Notes under the pieces: generated by a model
Database searches by the model: none
What the model saw: only the letters and a program-made list of their open reading frames with translations
Told to the model about the DNA's origin: nothing
From: Pyropia yezoensis
Taxonomy: Eukaryota; Rhodophyta; Bangiophyceae; Bangiales; Bangiaceae
Reading direction: 5' to 3'
Length of the DNA stretch: 64,000 nt
Assembly (NCBI GenBank): GCA_009829735.1
Contig: CM020618.1
Span: 31,348,894-31,412,893 of the forward strand
Program-made: the position numbers and the translations under genes
Shown here: in pieces, positions 53,328-64,000 of the stretch
How the letters are laid out: every line of letters begins with the position of its first letter
Numbering within the stretch: position 1 is the first letter of the stretch

Positions 53328-54900
53328 CGCCGTCGGTGCCACCTGCGTGAGTGGCTGGCGGCCCATTCATGGCGGAGAGCGGAAGGCGGGGGGGCGGCAA
53401 GGGTGGGGCGTGGCGTGGCGCGGACGGGCGGGGCGGGGCGGGGCGGAGCGGGGCGGGGCGGGGCGGGGCGGGGCGGGGCGGGGGCGGGGCCGGCACGGGC
53501 GCGGGGACGGGGTGGGCCGGGCGGGCGACGCCACGGCGGCGGCGCCTCCGCCTCCCACCCCCCCCCCCCCACCCCCCTCCACAGCGGCCGCCAACCACAA
53601 AAAGAGTGGGCGGGGGGGACGCGGCCCCGGGGTGGGCGGTCCCGCATGGGGCTTGCCAAGGACGGCGGGGGCGGCGGCGGTGGGGTGGGAGCGCGGCGGG
53701 TGCGCGGGGGGGCGGCGCCAACACCCCGCTTCCCCTGGGGGGGGGGGGGGGGGGCGTTCATCGCGCCGACCCTCCCCCCCCCCCCCCCCCCTCCCCCCCC
53801 CCCCTCTTGCTCCTCGACCACGCCGCTACTAGGGAGGGGGTGGTGGACCGGGGGGGGGGGAGGGCGTGGCGCGGCGGCGAGAGGGGGGGAAGTAGGTTGA
53901 CTCACAATGGAAAAACCGCACCGGTTCCTCCACAGGTCCGCACGAAAAGTAAATTACTGAACGTATGGCATACGTGGCACATTTCATGTATGAGTGAGGT
54001 TCGGTCGAAAACTGACGCCGGACCCAAGCGGAATTACCGGGGTCCACGAACCCCGCTCAGCCACCGGCACGGGGGGTGCGGTTGGACAAGGGGGGGGTGC
54101 GGTTGGACGAGGGGGGGTGAGGTTGCCAGGGGGCGGTCGGCCGAGGGGGGGGTGAGGTTGCCGGGGGGGGGGGGGGGTGCGGTCGGCCGAGGGGGGGGTG
54201 CGGTTGCCGGGGGGGGGGGGGTGCGGTTGGCCGAGGCGGGGGGGTTGCGGTCTGGAGAGGGGCGTTTGCGATTGGACGACGCAGCGGTTTGACCACCACA
54301 CGGCTCCCTGTCTCGCCAGCCGGCGTGCCTTCCTTCCCGGCCCCCCCTTTTCATGATGCCTGCGAGTGGCAGAGTATGGGTGGGTCTCGTCGCACAGTAA
54401 GCCCCGCGTCCTCCCCGCATGCATTGCGCCACCCCCGGCTCTGTCAACATCCCCAAATTCGCAGCGTGGGCCGACCCCGTCGCGCCTTCCCCGCCCCCTA
54501 AAACCTGCCTCCTCCGAACCCGCCCCACCCCCGCGCGAGCCAACCGCGCGCACCCCCGCTGCGACCGCCCCGCCTGCCCAGGCTCGCCCGCCCGCGCTGT
54601 AAATACCCACAATGTTGCAGCGACACCAGTGTCCTCCCCACATGTCCAATCCGCCCCACCACCTCAGGAGCCAACGTATGTAGTGCCCCAAACCGCTGGC
54701 GCTATATGCCCCTGCAGGGCAGCTGCTCGGGCGCCCCACCCGCAGGGATCCGCCGGGCAGCGTGCTGGTCGCTGCTAAGTGCCGCTTGATAGGAGCGGGG
54801 AACGCGCGCGGGTGGATCTGAGGGGCCAAAGCACTCGAGTCCATCTCCTTCATTCTCTTTTCCTCGCGCCTCCCCCTCCCACCTAGCTCGACAGGGTACG
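52600..54900. repeat. Low-complexity GC-rich region
   Basis: No gene is supported here. It holds many C or G runs of 10-20 bases, a GGGGC tandem (about 53425-53485) and a G-rich tandem with variants of GGTGCGGTTGGCCGAGGGGG (about 54076-54250). Many G-quadruplex motifs are possible. The open frames on both strands are Pro/Gly/Arg-rich and overlap each other, as expected from base composition. Confidence 0.6.
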
Positions 54901-54955
54901 GCCGTCCCCCGCAGTCGCGCCTGCGCGATCTATCCTCCCCACACTCGTTACCGTC

Positions 54956-57070
54956 ATGCCTTCTGGGTGCTCACGCAAGGCGCGGCGCTTGGCACCACCC
55001 TTCCTGGATGAAGCGCGCGACTCGGCTAGCCCGGCCCGTCCGTCCCCTCTCCCTGCCGCTGACGAGGCCAGTCGCTTCGTTAGTGCGCCTCCGCTCACCC
55101 AGCGTTTTCTTCCCGATGGGGGTATGGACTCGAGTGGGCTGAATGCCCCACCCGCTGGCGTTCCCGGCAATGCAGCGGCAGTCCCGTGCCGACCCCCCAC
55201 CATTTTCCGTCCTGTAGAGCGACGTTGTTCTCCTGCTGTCGACGGTATGCGGCCAGTCCCGAGTGGCGGGGAGGGTTCATTCATCGACGGAGGCGGCCGT
55301 ATCCCCCCTGCTCCTGGCGGTGCGCCCGCGCGCGCGATTTATCATCCGCCTCGTCACCACGCTCCGCCTCGCCACCCCCCTCGGCCTCGCCACCCCCTTC
55401 CGCCGACCGGTCCTACTCCCGTTGGCTCTGGGCACACCCCCCCACCTGCTGTGCGCCTCCCGTCTGGTGCATGGCCCGCCCCTCCTCCCTTCGGGTGCAG
55501 GTCTCCGATTGCGTCGCACGTCGTGTCTACGACTGGGCTCCCCGCCCCCCGCGGTACGCGTTGGTCCCAGAGTGGCACGGGTGGCGGGCCGTCTACTGCT
55601 CCTGCATCCTCCGGTGGCGATGTCCATGGCAGCGCTCGGAGGGGCGAGACGGATGATGATACTGAGACGGAGGACGATGACGGGCAGCAAGGGTTTGCTG
55701 CAGACGCTGGCGCTCGGCGCACCACAGATCTTTCGCACAGGGACGGCGATGTGGGTGACGGAGATGTAGGTGATGCGTGTGACGGTACTGTCGGTGATGC
55801 GTGTGACGGTGCTGTCGGTGATGAGCGAGACGATGGTGTCGGTGATGCGCCGACCCGTGGACATGGCCAAGCCCCGCCTGTGGCTGCAAAAGATTGCGAT
55901 AGTGTTTACTTTTCTAATGTACGTGTCCAAGTTTTGAAGCGTTGGCACGACGAAGTTCATCGGCGCGCCACGCGGCACGGTACCCGTGGCAAGGCCAAGG
56001 AGCTGCACGTGGCCAACTTGTCGACCCACCTGGTAAGCGAGGACCCGTACATACAGGAAAGGGCGATCGACGCTCGCGCCTGCACCCGCCTCATCGAAAA
56101 TGCAGTGAAGGTGTCCTAGAAATGCGCAGCCATCCGCGCCCAGAGTACTGGATTGTCGGCCGACGACGTCAAGACCGAAGTAGAGGGCTTCCTGACGAAG
56201 CAGGCCGGTCACTGGCGCGCCTCCACGGAGGACGTTGACTCTATCATGGAGTACGTCACGGCGACGCTGCCGTTGGTGGGGGGCGTGCAGCGCGGTGAGG
56301 CATCACCCTTCTGTGGCGCTCCTCCTGACGACGCGCCGCCGGAATCCGTGGATCTCGTCGCCGGCGGGGGGGGAGGCGCGGCTGAATCTGACGGTCGGGG
56401 TCGCGGCGCTGTCTCAAGTGTGGAAGGCGGCCCCGATCAGGCATCCGACGCTGGCGCGGAGGCGGGCGCCTTGTCTGGACGGGCGCAGGGTGCTCGATCT
56501 GCGGATCAATTCCCCGCTGCTGCCGGCGCTTCCCAGGCTGCGATCGGTCCTGTATCGGGCACTGGCGCCAGCGGGCGCTCAGTCCGTGCGGCCGTGGCTG
56601 ACAGCGCCCTGGAGGCTATCATGCTGGGAGCTGGATCTTTCTTGACCAACATGTCGAAGGCGATGGCCGATTCTTCCCGATGATTTGACAAAAAGCAGAT
56701 AACGAAGCGTATCGGTGAATTGTCCCGCCTGCTGGAGAAGATGCCCGACAACCCTGCCGTCCTACGCTTGCTGGAAAAATTGATTGACGGCGGTGAGTCA
56801 TCCGCGGCGGACCGTGGGGCGCGCGCGGCGGAGGACGCAGCATGTAGCGATGCGCGAGCTTTGGGAGGTACGGGGCGGGACGCACCCGGTGCTAGAGCGG
56901 GCGGTAGGGCTGCTTGCGGGGCTCGGGCTGAGGCAGGGGATAGTACTGGAGAGCTCGTTGACAGTGGATCGTGGGAGGGCACGGAGGAGAGCGTGGCTGG
57001 GGGCAGACCCAAAGGGCGCCCCAGGAGCCACATCGGGGGCAGCGGGAGCACTGGGACTTTGACGCAGTAG
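54956..57070 (+). pseudogene. Unrecognised ORF with two same-frame internal stops
   Basis: One frame of 705 codons runs from an ATG in a leader-like context to TAG at 57068, with TAG (56117) and TGA (56681) inside. The first part is Pro/Arg-rich and holds an acidic repeat of about ten residues (DACDGTVG/DACDGAVG). The middle (RGKAKELHVANLSTHLVSE ... SADDVKTEVEGFLTKQAGHW) has ordinary protein composition and looks helical. A segment after the second stop (ITKRIGELSRLLEKMPD) also looks like real protein. No family was recognised. The Ty3/gypsy copy inserted three bases after the last stop. It could be a decaying host gene or an ORF of an unknown transposon. Confidence 0.5.
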
Positions 57071-57073
57071 AAG

Positions 57074-57858
57074 TGTGGCGTTCTGAGCCCCTGGGACCTT
57101 TGGAACCCGGGAGCCTGACTTGGGAACCGGCTGGCAGCGTTACGTGGAACCACGCGCTGGCCAAGGATCCCTGCATCGGTGGCCCGGGGCAGTGGCGACA
57201 CGCCCGGTGCCCTGATTGGTCACCCGGAGCGGTGGACTTGCCGGGTTGGGGCATACTGACCTTCGGGTTATTTGTTTGATTTTTCGCATTTGTTTTCCTG
57301 GCGTGATTTCGTGTCTTTCCCCTTTTTCCCACTGGGTTTTTTTCGGGGATTGACATTTGTGTGTGGGGGGATTTCGCTTGCTTTTTGTGTGTTAGCCCGG
57401 TGAGCGGCCGGTGCCTTGCTGGCACTTGGCCCGCTGGGGGCGCCCTCTGGGGGCCTCGCTCAGGGCCCCTGGTGGGGCCAGGGGGGGAGGTTCTTGAGGG
57501 GTGCTCCGGGGTTCTCCCCGGGGCCATCTTGTAAAATGAACAGTACTTTGGGTTCCTTCTCCCTCGGGCTTTTGTCCTGTTTACCTTTGCCTCGTATCGT
57601 GGCGGGCGAGTGGATCAGCAAGGGCTCTTACCTGTTCCTTCCTGGGCTTCGGACTGTGGTCTCTGTGTGTGTGGTTGTGGTTTCTGGGTCCGGGAATCTG
57701 GGTCCCATTACGCTACATTTATGGTGGAGCAGCAGGGGAGGGCTTTTCTCTTCTCCTGTATCGGGACAGCCCTCTTCTTTCTCTGTGGCGTTTGTTCCCT
57801 TGGTTCCCGTTTCTAGTAACGAGATCGTTTGGTTCAGGTCGAGTGCCGCACGGCCAAC
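57074..57858 (+). repeat. 5' LTR and leader of Ty3/gypsy copy 2
   Basis: This matches 7480-8279 in reverse. The left edge at 57074 is set by the point where similarity between copies begins. The region includes an inverted CCAAT-type box (GATTGGTCACC near 57214) that may belong to the LTR promoter. Confidence 0.7.
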
Positions 57859-59565
57859 ATGACGGACCCTGTCCCTTCGGGCGGTCGGGGCCGAGGTGCG
57901 CCGTCGGACGTTTCGATGGTTACTCCCGCTGGCCGTGGCCGCGGCGGTCCCTCGGGTCCGTCGAACCGTGGTGGAGGCGGGCCGACAGGGATTCCTCGTC
58001 GGTGGACAGCGCCCCCGGAAGGGATCCGGGTTACAATGGGTCAGGATTTACGTGGGAACGCGGGTTCTGAGTCAGGGACCCGAGTTCCACCTTCGGCTAC
58101 TGTTGCTGGGTCCCCGGACATTGTGTCCACACTGGAAACGTTTCGAGATGAGATTTTGGCTACTGTTTCCCAGGCCCTGAGCCAGAGTCCTGCTGGCCAG
58201 GGTGGGTCCCGTGATACCAGTCGTTCCGATCGTTCTCGTTCCCGCCGTCACCGGCGTCATCATCATTCGAGGGGCTCCTCTTCCTCTTCTTCCTCTGGTA
58301 CCACATTTTCATCCGTCTTCGACGAGGAGGACCTGGAAGCCATTCGGAACCCACGAACCGAGCCCCAGGTAATCAAGTGTTCCGACGATCGTTTTGCTCG
58401 GGTCCTGGACTATCGTACGTATTGCCTACGGAACAAGAAATCGACCTATGAAACGCGAGAAGCACGTAAGATGGGACGGGTTGCTCGTAACGTGAAACAC
58501 TCTTTTGCTGGGTACCCTAATTTCTCTGGGAAGGAGGCCCTCAAGGTGTTCACGTGGCTCCGCAAACTGGTTAAGGCATGTAACGATAATGGGGTTTCCG
58601 AGGGCATGGCCCTGTACGCGATCCCTCATTTCCCGTCTGGGGACGCGGAACTGCGGTACACTCGGGCCCTTCCAGACTCCTCAAGCGCGTCAGGTGGCGC
58701 TTCGATCGCGAGTTAGCCTGAGGCTGTTAACTGGTTCCTTGAAACGTACGCTGAACCCCACGCGTTGGCACTGGCGCAGGATAAGTTCAGTCGGGCCGCC
58801 AAGGAACCAGATGGGGGTATCGAGGCCTTTGCGGTACGCTTACGGGGTCTTACGGAACTATGTGGTAACATCCACACCGAAGGTACCATGAAACAGCAGC
58901 TGATTCAAGGGCTCCCTGAGTACCTACGTACGGACGCATTTGTTTACAATATCCCTGAACGTACGTACCAGCAGCTGGTAACGTTTACTGCGGGCAAGAA
59001 CAAGGCGACTACCGAGGTTATCAAGATGGCCCGAGGGTCCTCTGTGACCACGGCTGGCCCCTCTGGAACCGTCCGCAGACCCACTGAACCGAGGCCCAAT
59101 CGTTCGTTGGACTCGTCCCCGTTGATGGCTGTTAATCCTATGGGCCCCTCTACGATCCTTAAGGGCCCCCTCGAGAAGGAAACTGAGAAGAACGGGTCGG
59201 GTCAAGTGTTTGGGTTCAAGGGACCCACGCCCCAGTTCGTGGGAGTACGTACCATGGACAGCCGACGCCCGTACCGTTGTTACCTTTGTTGGGAACCGGG
59301 TCACATGGCCCATCAATGTTCCATGTTGTCTGAGGTCGAACGGAAAGCGGTTCTCCAGGCCCGTGACTCGTTCCTTGCGGCCACTCGTGGACGGAGTCAG
59401 AGTACTGATGTAAAGCCGAACGCGGACCGCCAGTTCCATCGTCAGATCCGGGTTGCTATGGTTCAGGCCCTTTGTGAAGGGATTAACCTCTCGGACGACG
59501 AGGCGGACCAAGGGTACCAAGTGAACGACGGTCCTCAGGAGCCGGGACCCTCGGGAAAAGAGTAA
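57859..59565 (+). pseudogene. gag: gag of Ty3/gypsy copy 2 (fossil)
   Basis: This has the same gag as copy 1, with the Gly/Arg-rich N-terminus, the Ser/Arg-rich stretch, the Gag core and a CX2CX4HX4C knuckle (CYLCWEPGHMAHQC). It looks broken, with about one break. Confidence 0.87.
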
Positions 59566-59630
59566 CGGGGGGCGGATCGAAACGGTCCCCTCCCCATCGT
59601 CGGGATAGTAACTGCTCGTTTGCAACTGCG

Positions 59631-62600
59631 TTGGGGTTCTCCATGATCTTCAAGGGCCCCGTTATACCTGTACGTTCTGAGTCTCCTATTACTTTGAAAA
59701 CCCCTTGTTCCTGTTTGCCCTCTCTGGCACGACGATCCAAGTCTGGGCTCCGACGTCGGATGGGGATGAAGAAGCCCTATGGGTTCAAGGGTACCTTGCT
59801 TTTACTGCGTAAGAGAAACTTTGCTTTGAATGCTTTGGTTCGATTGGACAAGGAGGAACCGAAGGACACTACTGCTATCCTGGACACTGGTGCTGGGCCA
59901 AGCGTGGTACGTGAGGATGTCCTCCCTGAAGGGTGGCGACGACTGGCGTCAAGGGCCCCCAAGTCGACGCATGTGTGTGACGCCTCGGGTCAGTTGTTAC
60001 GGGCCCGTGGGATCGTGGAACTATCGGTAATCTTGAACGGGAAGCCGATGGAGTTCGAGTTCCTCGTGGTCAGGGCCCTCTCGGTACCATTGATCCTCGG
60101 GATGGACTTTCAGAAGGAACACGTTAAGGCGATATACCCTGGAACAGAGTCTGTGCTTCGGAACCTGGGTTTCCTGACCTACGCCAAGAGAACGTGGGAC
60201 GGAAAGACCCAGAACGCTTTTCCTGTGAAGGGTAACCCCGTACGCCAAGATCCTTCTGCCCTGTACCTCTCCAAGGGTGTAACTTTGGCACCCCGATCCC
60301 TCCAAGCGGTCTACGTCAAGTGCGGAACGAATGGACGTTGTTTACTTTATGAACGGCCACACAAGATGGCTAAGAAAGGGCTCCGTCTGCTTAACGCCCT
60401 GGCTAGCGTATGGAACCGTCGGGACTTCCGGATCCACATCATGAACATCTCGAACCGGGCGGTCAACTTGCCCAAGAACTTCGCCGTAGGCCTCGCTATC
60501 CCGTACGACGGACCCGTGCTCGAGGTCCCCACTGGTTACTTGCCGGCCCCTAGTGAGGGGGCCGACCCTATTGTTACGCTGGGAACAGAGCAAGGGAACC
60601 CGTCGGGTCAAGCGTTGTCACCGGAGGGCGAGACCCCTGAGGGATCCGATGGAACCACGGTACCCGAGCCGGATACAGAGGGCAAGACGTCAGACGGAAC
60701 CCCGGTCAAGATGCCCAAGGTGGCGTGCGAGCTGATCCCGCCTGAACTTCACCAGGCTGTACGTGAACTTTTGGAACGCTACAAGGGTCTGTGGGACGGA
60801 CAACTGGGACGTATTGACGTAACACCCTACCGGATCACTTTGAAGGACGGGGCCAAGCCTATTCGTTCCCAACCGTACCGTACCGGGCTCCATCATCGGG
60901 ACCTGATCAAGGAACAAGTGGAAAAGCAGACCAAGCTCGGGGTCATTGAACCGTCTCAGGCTGAATGGTCGTTCCCGGTCGTCTTGGTCCCCAAGCTCGA
61001 TGGTACCCCGCGGTTTTGTGTTGACAACCGCAGACTGAACGATGTGACGGTTAAGGACACGTACCCGTTACCGAGGATGGACGACTGTATCGACTTTCTG
61101 GGAGAGGCAACCCTGTTTTCGATGTTGGACGCGAACTGTGGTTACTGGCAGATCCCTGTTGCTGCCGAGGACCAGGATAAGACGACGTTCACGTGTCGCA
61201 AAGGAACCTTCCGGTACATAAGGCTCCCCTTTGGTCTTACGAACGCTCCGGCTACGTTTCAACGGGCCATCGATATGATCCTGTCCGGGGTTAAGTGGAA
61301 GACGTGCCTTGTGTACCTGGACGACATTATTGTCTTCTCTAAGAACCCTACGGAACACCTGGAACACCTGGAAGAGATCTTTGGGCTACTCGCTAAGGCC
61401 GGTGCTTCCCTGAAGGCCAGCAAGTGCTTTTTGTTCCATGACGAGGTTGAGTACCTTGGCCATATCGTCGGCAAGGGCCAGCTCCGAGTGAACGAGAAGA
61501 ACCTGGTCGGGCTACGGGAAGCCAAGAAACCGAGAACCAAGAAGGACCTACGCAGTTTCCTGGGAATGTGTAACGTTTACCGTCGCTTTGTTAAGGACTA
61601 TGCTCAGGTGGCCCGCCCTCTGATGGCCATGACAAGTACCAAGGTACCCGACCCTCTGCCTCCTTTTACTCCGGCTCAGACGGACGCGTTCGAGGAACTC
61701 AAGTACCGTCTGACCCACACACCGATCCTGGCGCTTCCGCGACGCTCGGGCCAGTTTATTGTGGATACCGACGCGAGCGCTGCCCAGATTGGGTGCGTTT
61801 TGCTACAGGAACAAGAGGACGGGGCCTACAAGCCCGTGGGTTACTGGAGCAGGGTCCTGAAACAAGCGGAACGGAACTATAGTACCACGGAACGCGAGTG
61901 CCTCGCTGTTGTCTGGGCTCTCTTTTTGTTACGACCGTACCTAGAGGGGACACGCTTCGTTGTACGTACGGATCACACCGCTTTGAAGTGGATGTTACAC
62001 ATGGACGGAGCCCATGGACGTTTGGCTCGCTGGCGACTCCGGTTAGCCGAGTACAATTATGCCGTTGAGTCCCATCTTGGTCAACACCACCATGCTGCAG
62101 ACTTTATGTCAAGGCTAGAAACTACGGGACACGACCGAGGACCTATACCTGAGGAGATACCTTCCCTGTTAACCATGGCCAAATTTGTTACCGGATGGGT
62201 CCGCCCGAACTTCAAGACACACAAGAGGTACCCACCGTTGTCGGTTGACAGGATCCTCAAGGCTCAGGGGAATGATAAGCGTTGCAAGGAACTTCAGGAA
62301 GAGATGAACCGGAACGCTAACTCGCGGTACGGGGAAACACCTGAGGGGCTACTTGTACGACTGGCTCCTCTGGACCGAGCCGTTCAGATTGTGGTACCCA
62401 AGGAACTGCAGCAGGAGGTACTGACTTTCGAACATGAACCAGGCCACGCGGGACACCCAGGGATCAATAAGATGTATACCTTTATGAGACGAACGTTCTA
62501 CTGGGAAACTATGGTGGCCGTCGTGCACGCTTTTGTTACCAACTGGACCGCTTGTTCTAAGGGCAAGGTTCAAGGAAGGCGACGTACCAATCCGTTGAAG

Positions 62601-63815
62601 TTGTTCCCCGCCACGGATCCCTTTAAGGACGTATGCCTTGACCTGTTGGGACCCTTGCCCGAGACAGTGAACGGAAACAAGTACCTTTTGGTTATCGTGG
62701 ACAGGTTTACCAAGCTGACCAGAGTGGTACCCATCAGCAGTCAGGACGCGGAAGTGGTGGCCTCGGCCTTCTTGGATACATGGGTCGCTTCTTATGGGCC
62801 CCCGGAAACGTTACTGACAGACAACGGGCCCCAGCTGGCGTCCACGCACTTCCGTGGCGTCTGCAGCATGCTTGGGATCAAACACGTAACGTCTACCACG
62901 TACCATCCGCAGACCCAGGGACAAGTGGAACGCTTTAACCGTACTATCGTGGCCCAGTTACGTACGTACATTGAGGACCATCAGGACCAGTGGGACGAGT
63001 TGGTTTCCGTGCTTACGGTGGCGTACAACACAAGGCCACAGCAAAGTACCGGCGTGGCCCCGTTTGAGTTCGTTATCCCTGAACGCGTGCGTACCTTTCC
63101 ACTGGACAGGCTCCCAGGGTCCCCGTATCCATAGGAGTTCAGTGGCAACGCACGCCAGGTACGCGAGATGAGACGGGCCCACCTCCGGAACCTAGCCTTC
63201 ACGGTACGCAAGAACCTTGACCTGGCCCAGCGTCGGTACAAGAGGGGTTACGATAAGCGGGTTACGCCTGTGAGCGAGACCCTTCGCGTGGGAGACTGGG
63301 TGTACGTGGATACCAACGACGACAGTCGGAAGAAACTGGACCAGAGGGTCAAGAGTCCCTATCGAATCGTGGACCGAGATGGGCACACGTTTACGGTACT
63401 GGTTGAAGGGATCCGTGACCGGGTTAGTAGTGACCATGTGGCCCGTGCACCCACACCCTCTGGCCAGACGGACTCCACGTCCATGTTGCATAGTCCGCAA
63501 GAACCGGTTGTACCCTTGGACCATGAGGACTCTGGCACCCCTTTTGTTTGGGAACGTTTTATGGGGCACGACAGGGACCAGGAAGAGAACCTTTGGCTCT
63601 TGGTACGCTGGTGGGGTTACGCCCAGCCCGAGGATACCTGGGAACCTTACCATAAGTTCGACAGGGCCAAGGTTATCCAGTACTGTGAACGCGTTGGGAC
63701 CGAACCTCCACTGCGGGAGGAGGAGGCCATCGTACTACTGGAACCGTTCAAGGCTATCTATGCTGTGTGGCCCTGGAACCTTGAACCGGGTGCAGACATG
63801 TGGCCCAGTTGCTAA
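59631..63815 (+). pseudogene. pol: pol of Ty3/gypsy copy 2 (fossil)
   Basis: Pol has the same order as copy 1: protease (DTGA), reverse transcriptase (YLDD box), RNase H (TDAS), integrase with H2C2 finger and DDE core, and a chromodomain-like C-terminus (GYAQPEDTWEP). It looks broken, with about one break. Confidence 0.9.
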
Positions 63816-64000
63816 CCCTGGGCTACGCACCCTTGACCTGGTCAGCCAGTTCCCCGAGGCCAAGTACTGGTTGAAACACCCGAGTGAGTGGGCAGTTTCG
63901 TGGTTCGACTCGGGACACCAAGGGCAACATTCGGTTCCTACAAAGATTTTTTGATGGGGGGCTACTTTATTGTCACCGTCGTGGCGACCATCGTGTTCCC

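Larger units (their letters stand above)
57074..64000 (+). mobile_element. Ty3/gypsy chromovirus, copy 2 (cut by the window edge)
   Basis: This is a second copy of the same fossil LTR retrotransposon, on the plus strand. It has the 5' LTR/leader starting TGTGGCG, gag, pol with protease, reverse transcriptase, RNase H, integrase and chromodomain, and the start of the 3' region. It is nearly the same as copy 1 in all parts, so both are recent and from one family. About two breaks are visible in its frames. Its 3' LTR lies outside the window. Confidence 0.93.

Noticed and set aside
52761-54292. Overlapping 200-380 codon frames on both strands in the low-complexity region
   Set aside because: All are Pro/Gly/Arg homopolymer-like and run through C/G runs of uncertain length; none has a motif.
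57580-57760. Primer-binding site for initiator tRNA in the retroelement leader
   Set aside because: Two stretches loosely resemble it, but neither matches well and the LTR end is unknown.

Overview
The window is nuclear DNA of a very GC-rich eukaryote. Signs of this are a Ty3/gypsy chromodomain retroelement, GT-AG introns, a leucine carboxyl methyltransferase gene in four exons, an SF1 helicase of about 2,130 residues, satellite DNA, and Ala/Gly/Pro/Arg-rich proteins with long C and G homopolymers. A bacterial-type RsmH with a long N-terminal extension, and a possible transit-peptide protein, suggest an organelle-bearing alga. The composition and sparse introns would suit a bangiophyte red alga such as Porphyra/Pyropia, but that is inference.

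Layout. 1-8279: Ty3/gypsy chromovirus copy on the minus strand, cut by the window edge. 8382-9770: four tandem copies of a 365-bp unit, each with a 51-nt exon-like cassette. 9922-16320: UPF1/ZNFX1-like SF1 helicase. 16607-17820: decayed Tc1/mariner transposase and an inverted-repeat pair. 19540-23730: a Fanzor (eukaryotic TnpB/OMEGA nuclease) gene with an N-terminal zinc knuckle, the split RuvC signature and a C-terminal zinc ribbon, interrupted by three same-frame stops. 24644-32794: a host gene block (EF-hand protein, rsmH, acylphosphatase, a multi-pass membrane protein, a secreted Cys-rich protein). 33385-45139: about 11.75 kb of satellite with a 515-bp dimeric repeat and a 1,764-bp higher-order repeat. 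45770-47940: LCMT1. 48077-48581 and 50766-51217: two short terminal-inverted-repeat elements on either side of an AIG1/GIMAP-type GTPase (49624-50397). 51446-52586: a possible organelle-targeted membrane protein. 52590-54900: low-complexity GC-rich DNA. 54956-57070: an unrecognised interrupted ORF. 57074-64000: a second, closely similar Ty3/gypsy copy on the plus strand.

The two retroelement copies face each other 5' end to 5' end across about 48.8 kb. The host genes form no operon-like pathway. Plausible shared promoter regions lie between rsmH and the acylphosphatase gene and between the membrane and secreted-protein genes. The item most worth following is the Fanzor locus, with two perfect or near-perfect hairpins just downstream that could belong to its guide RNA or 3' end.
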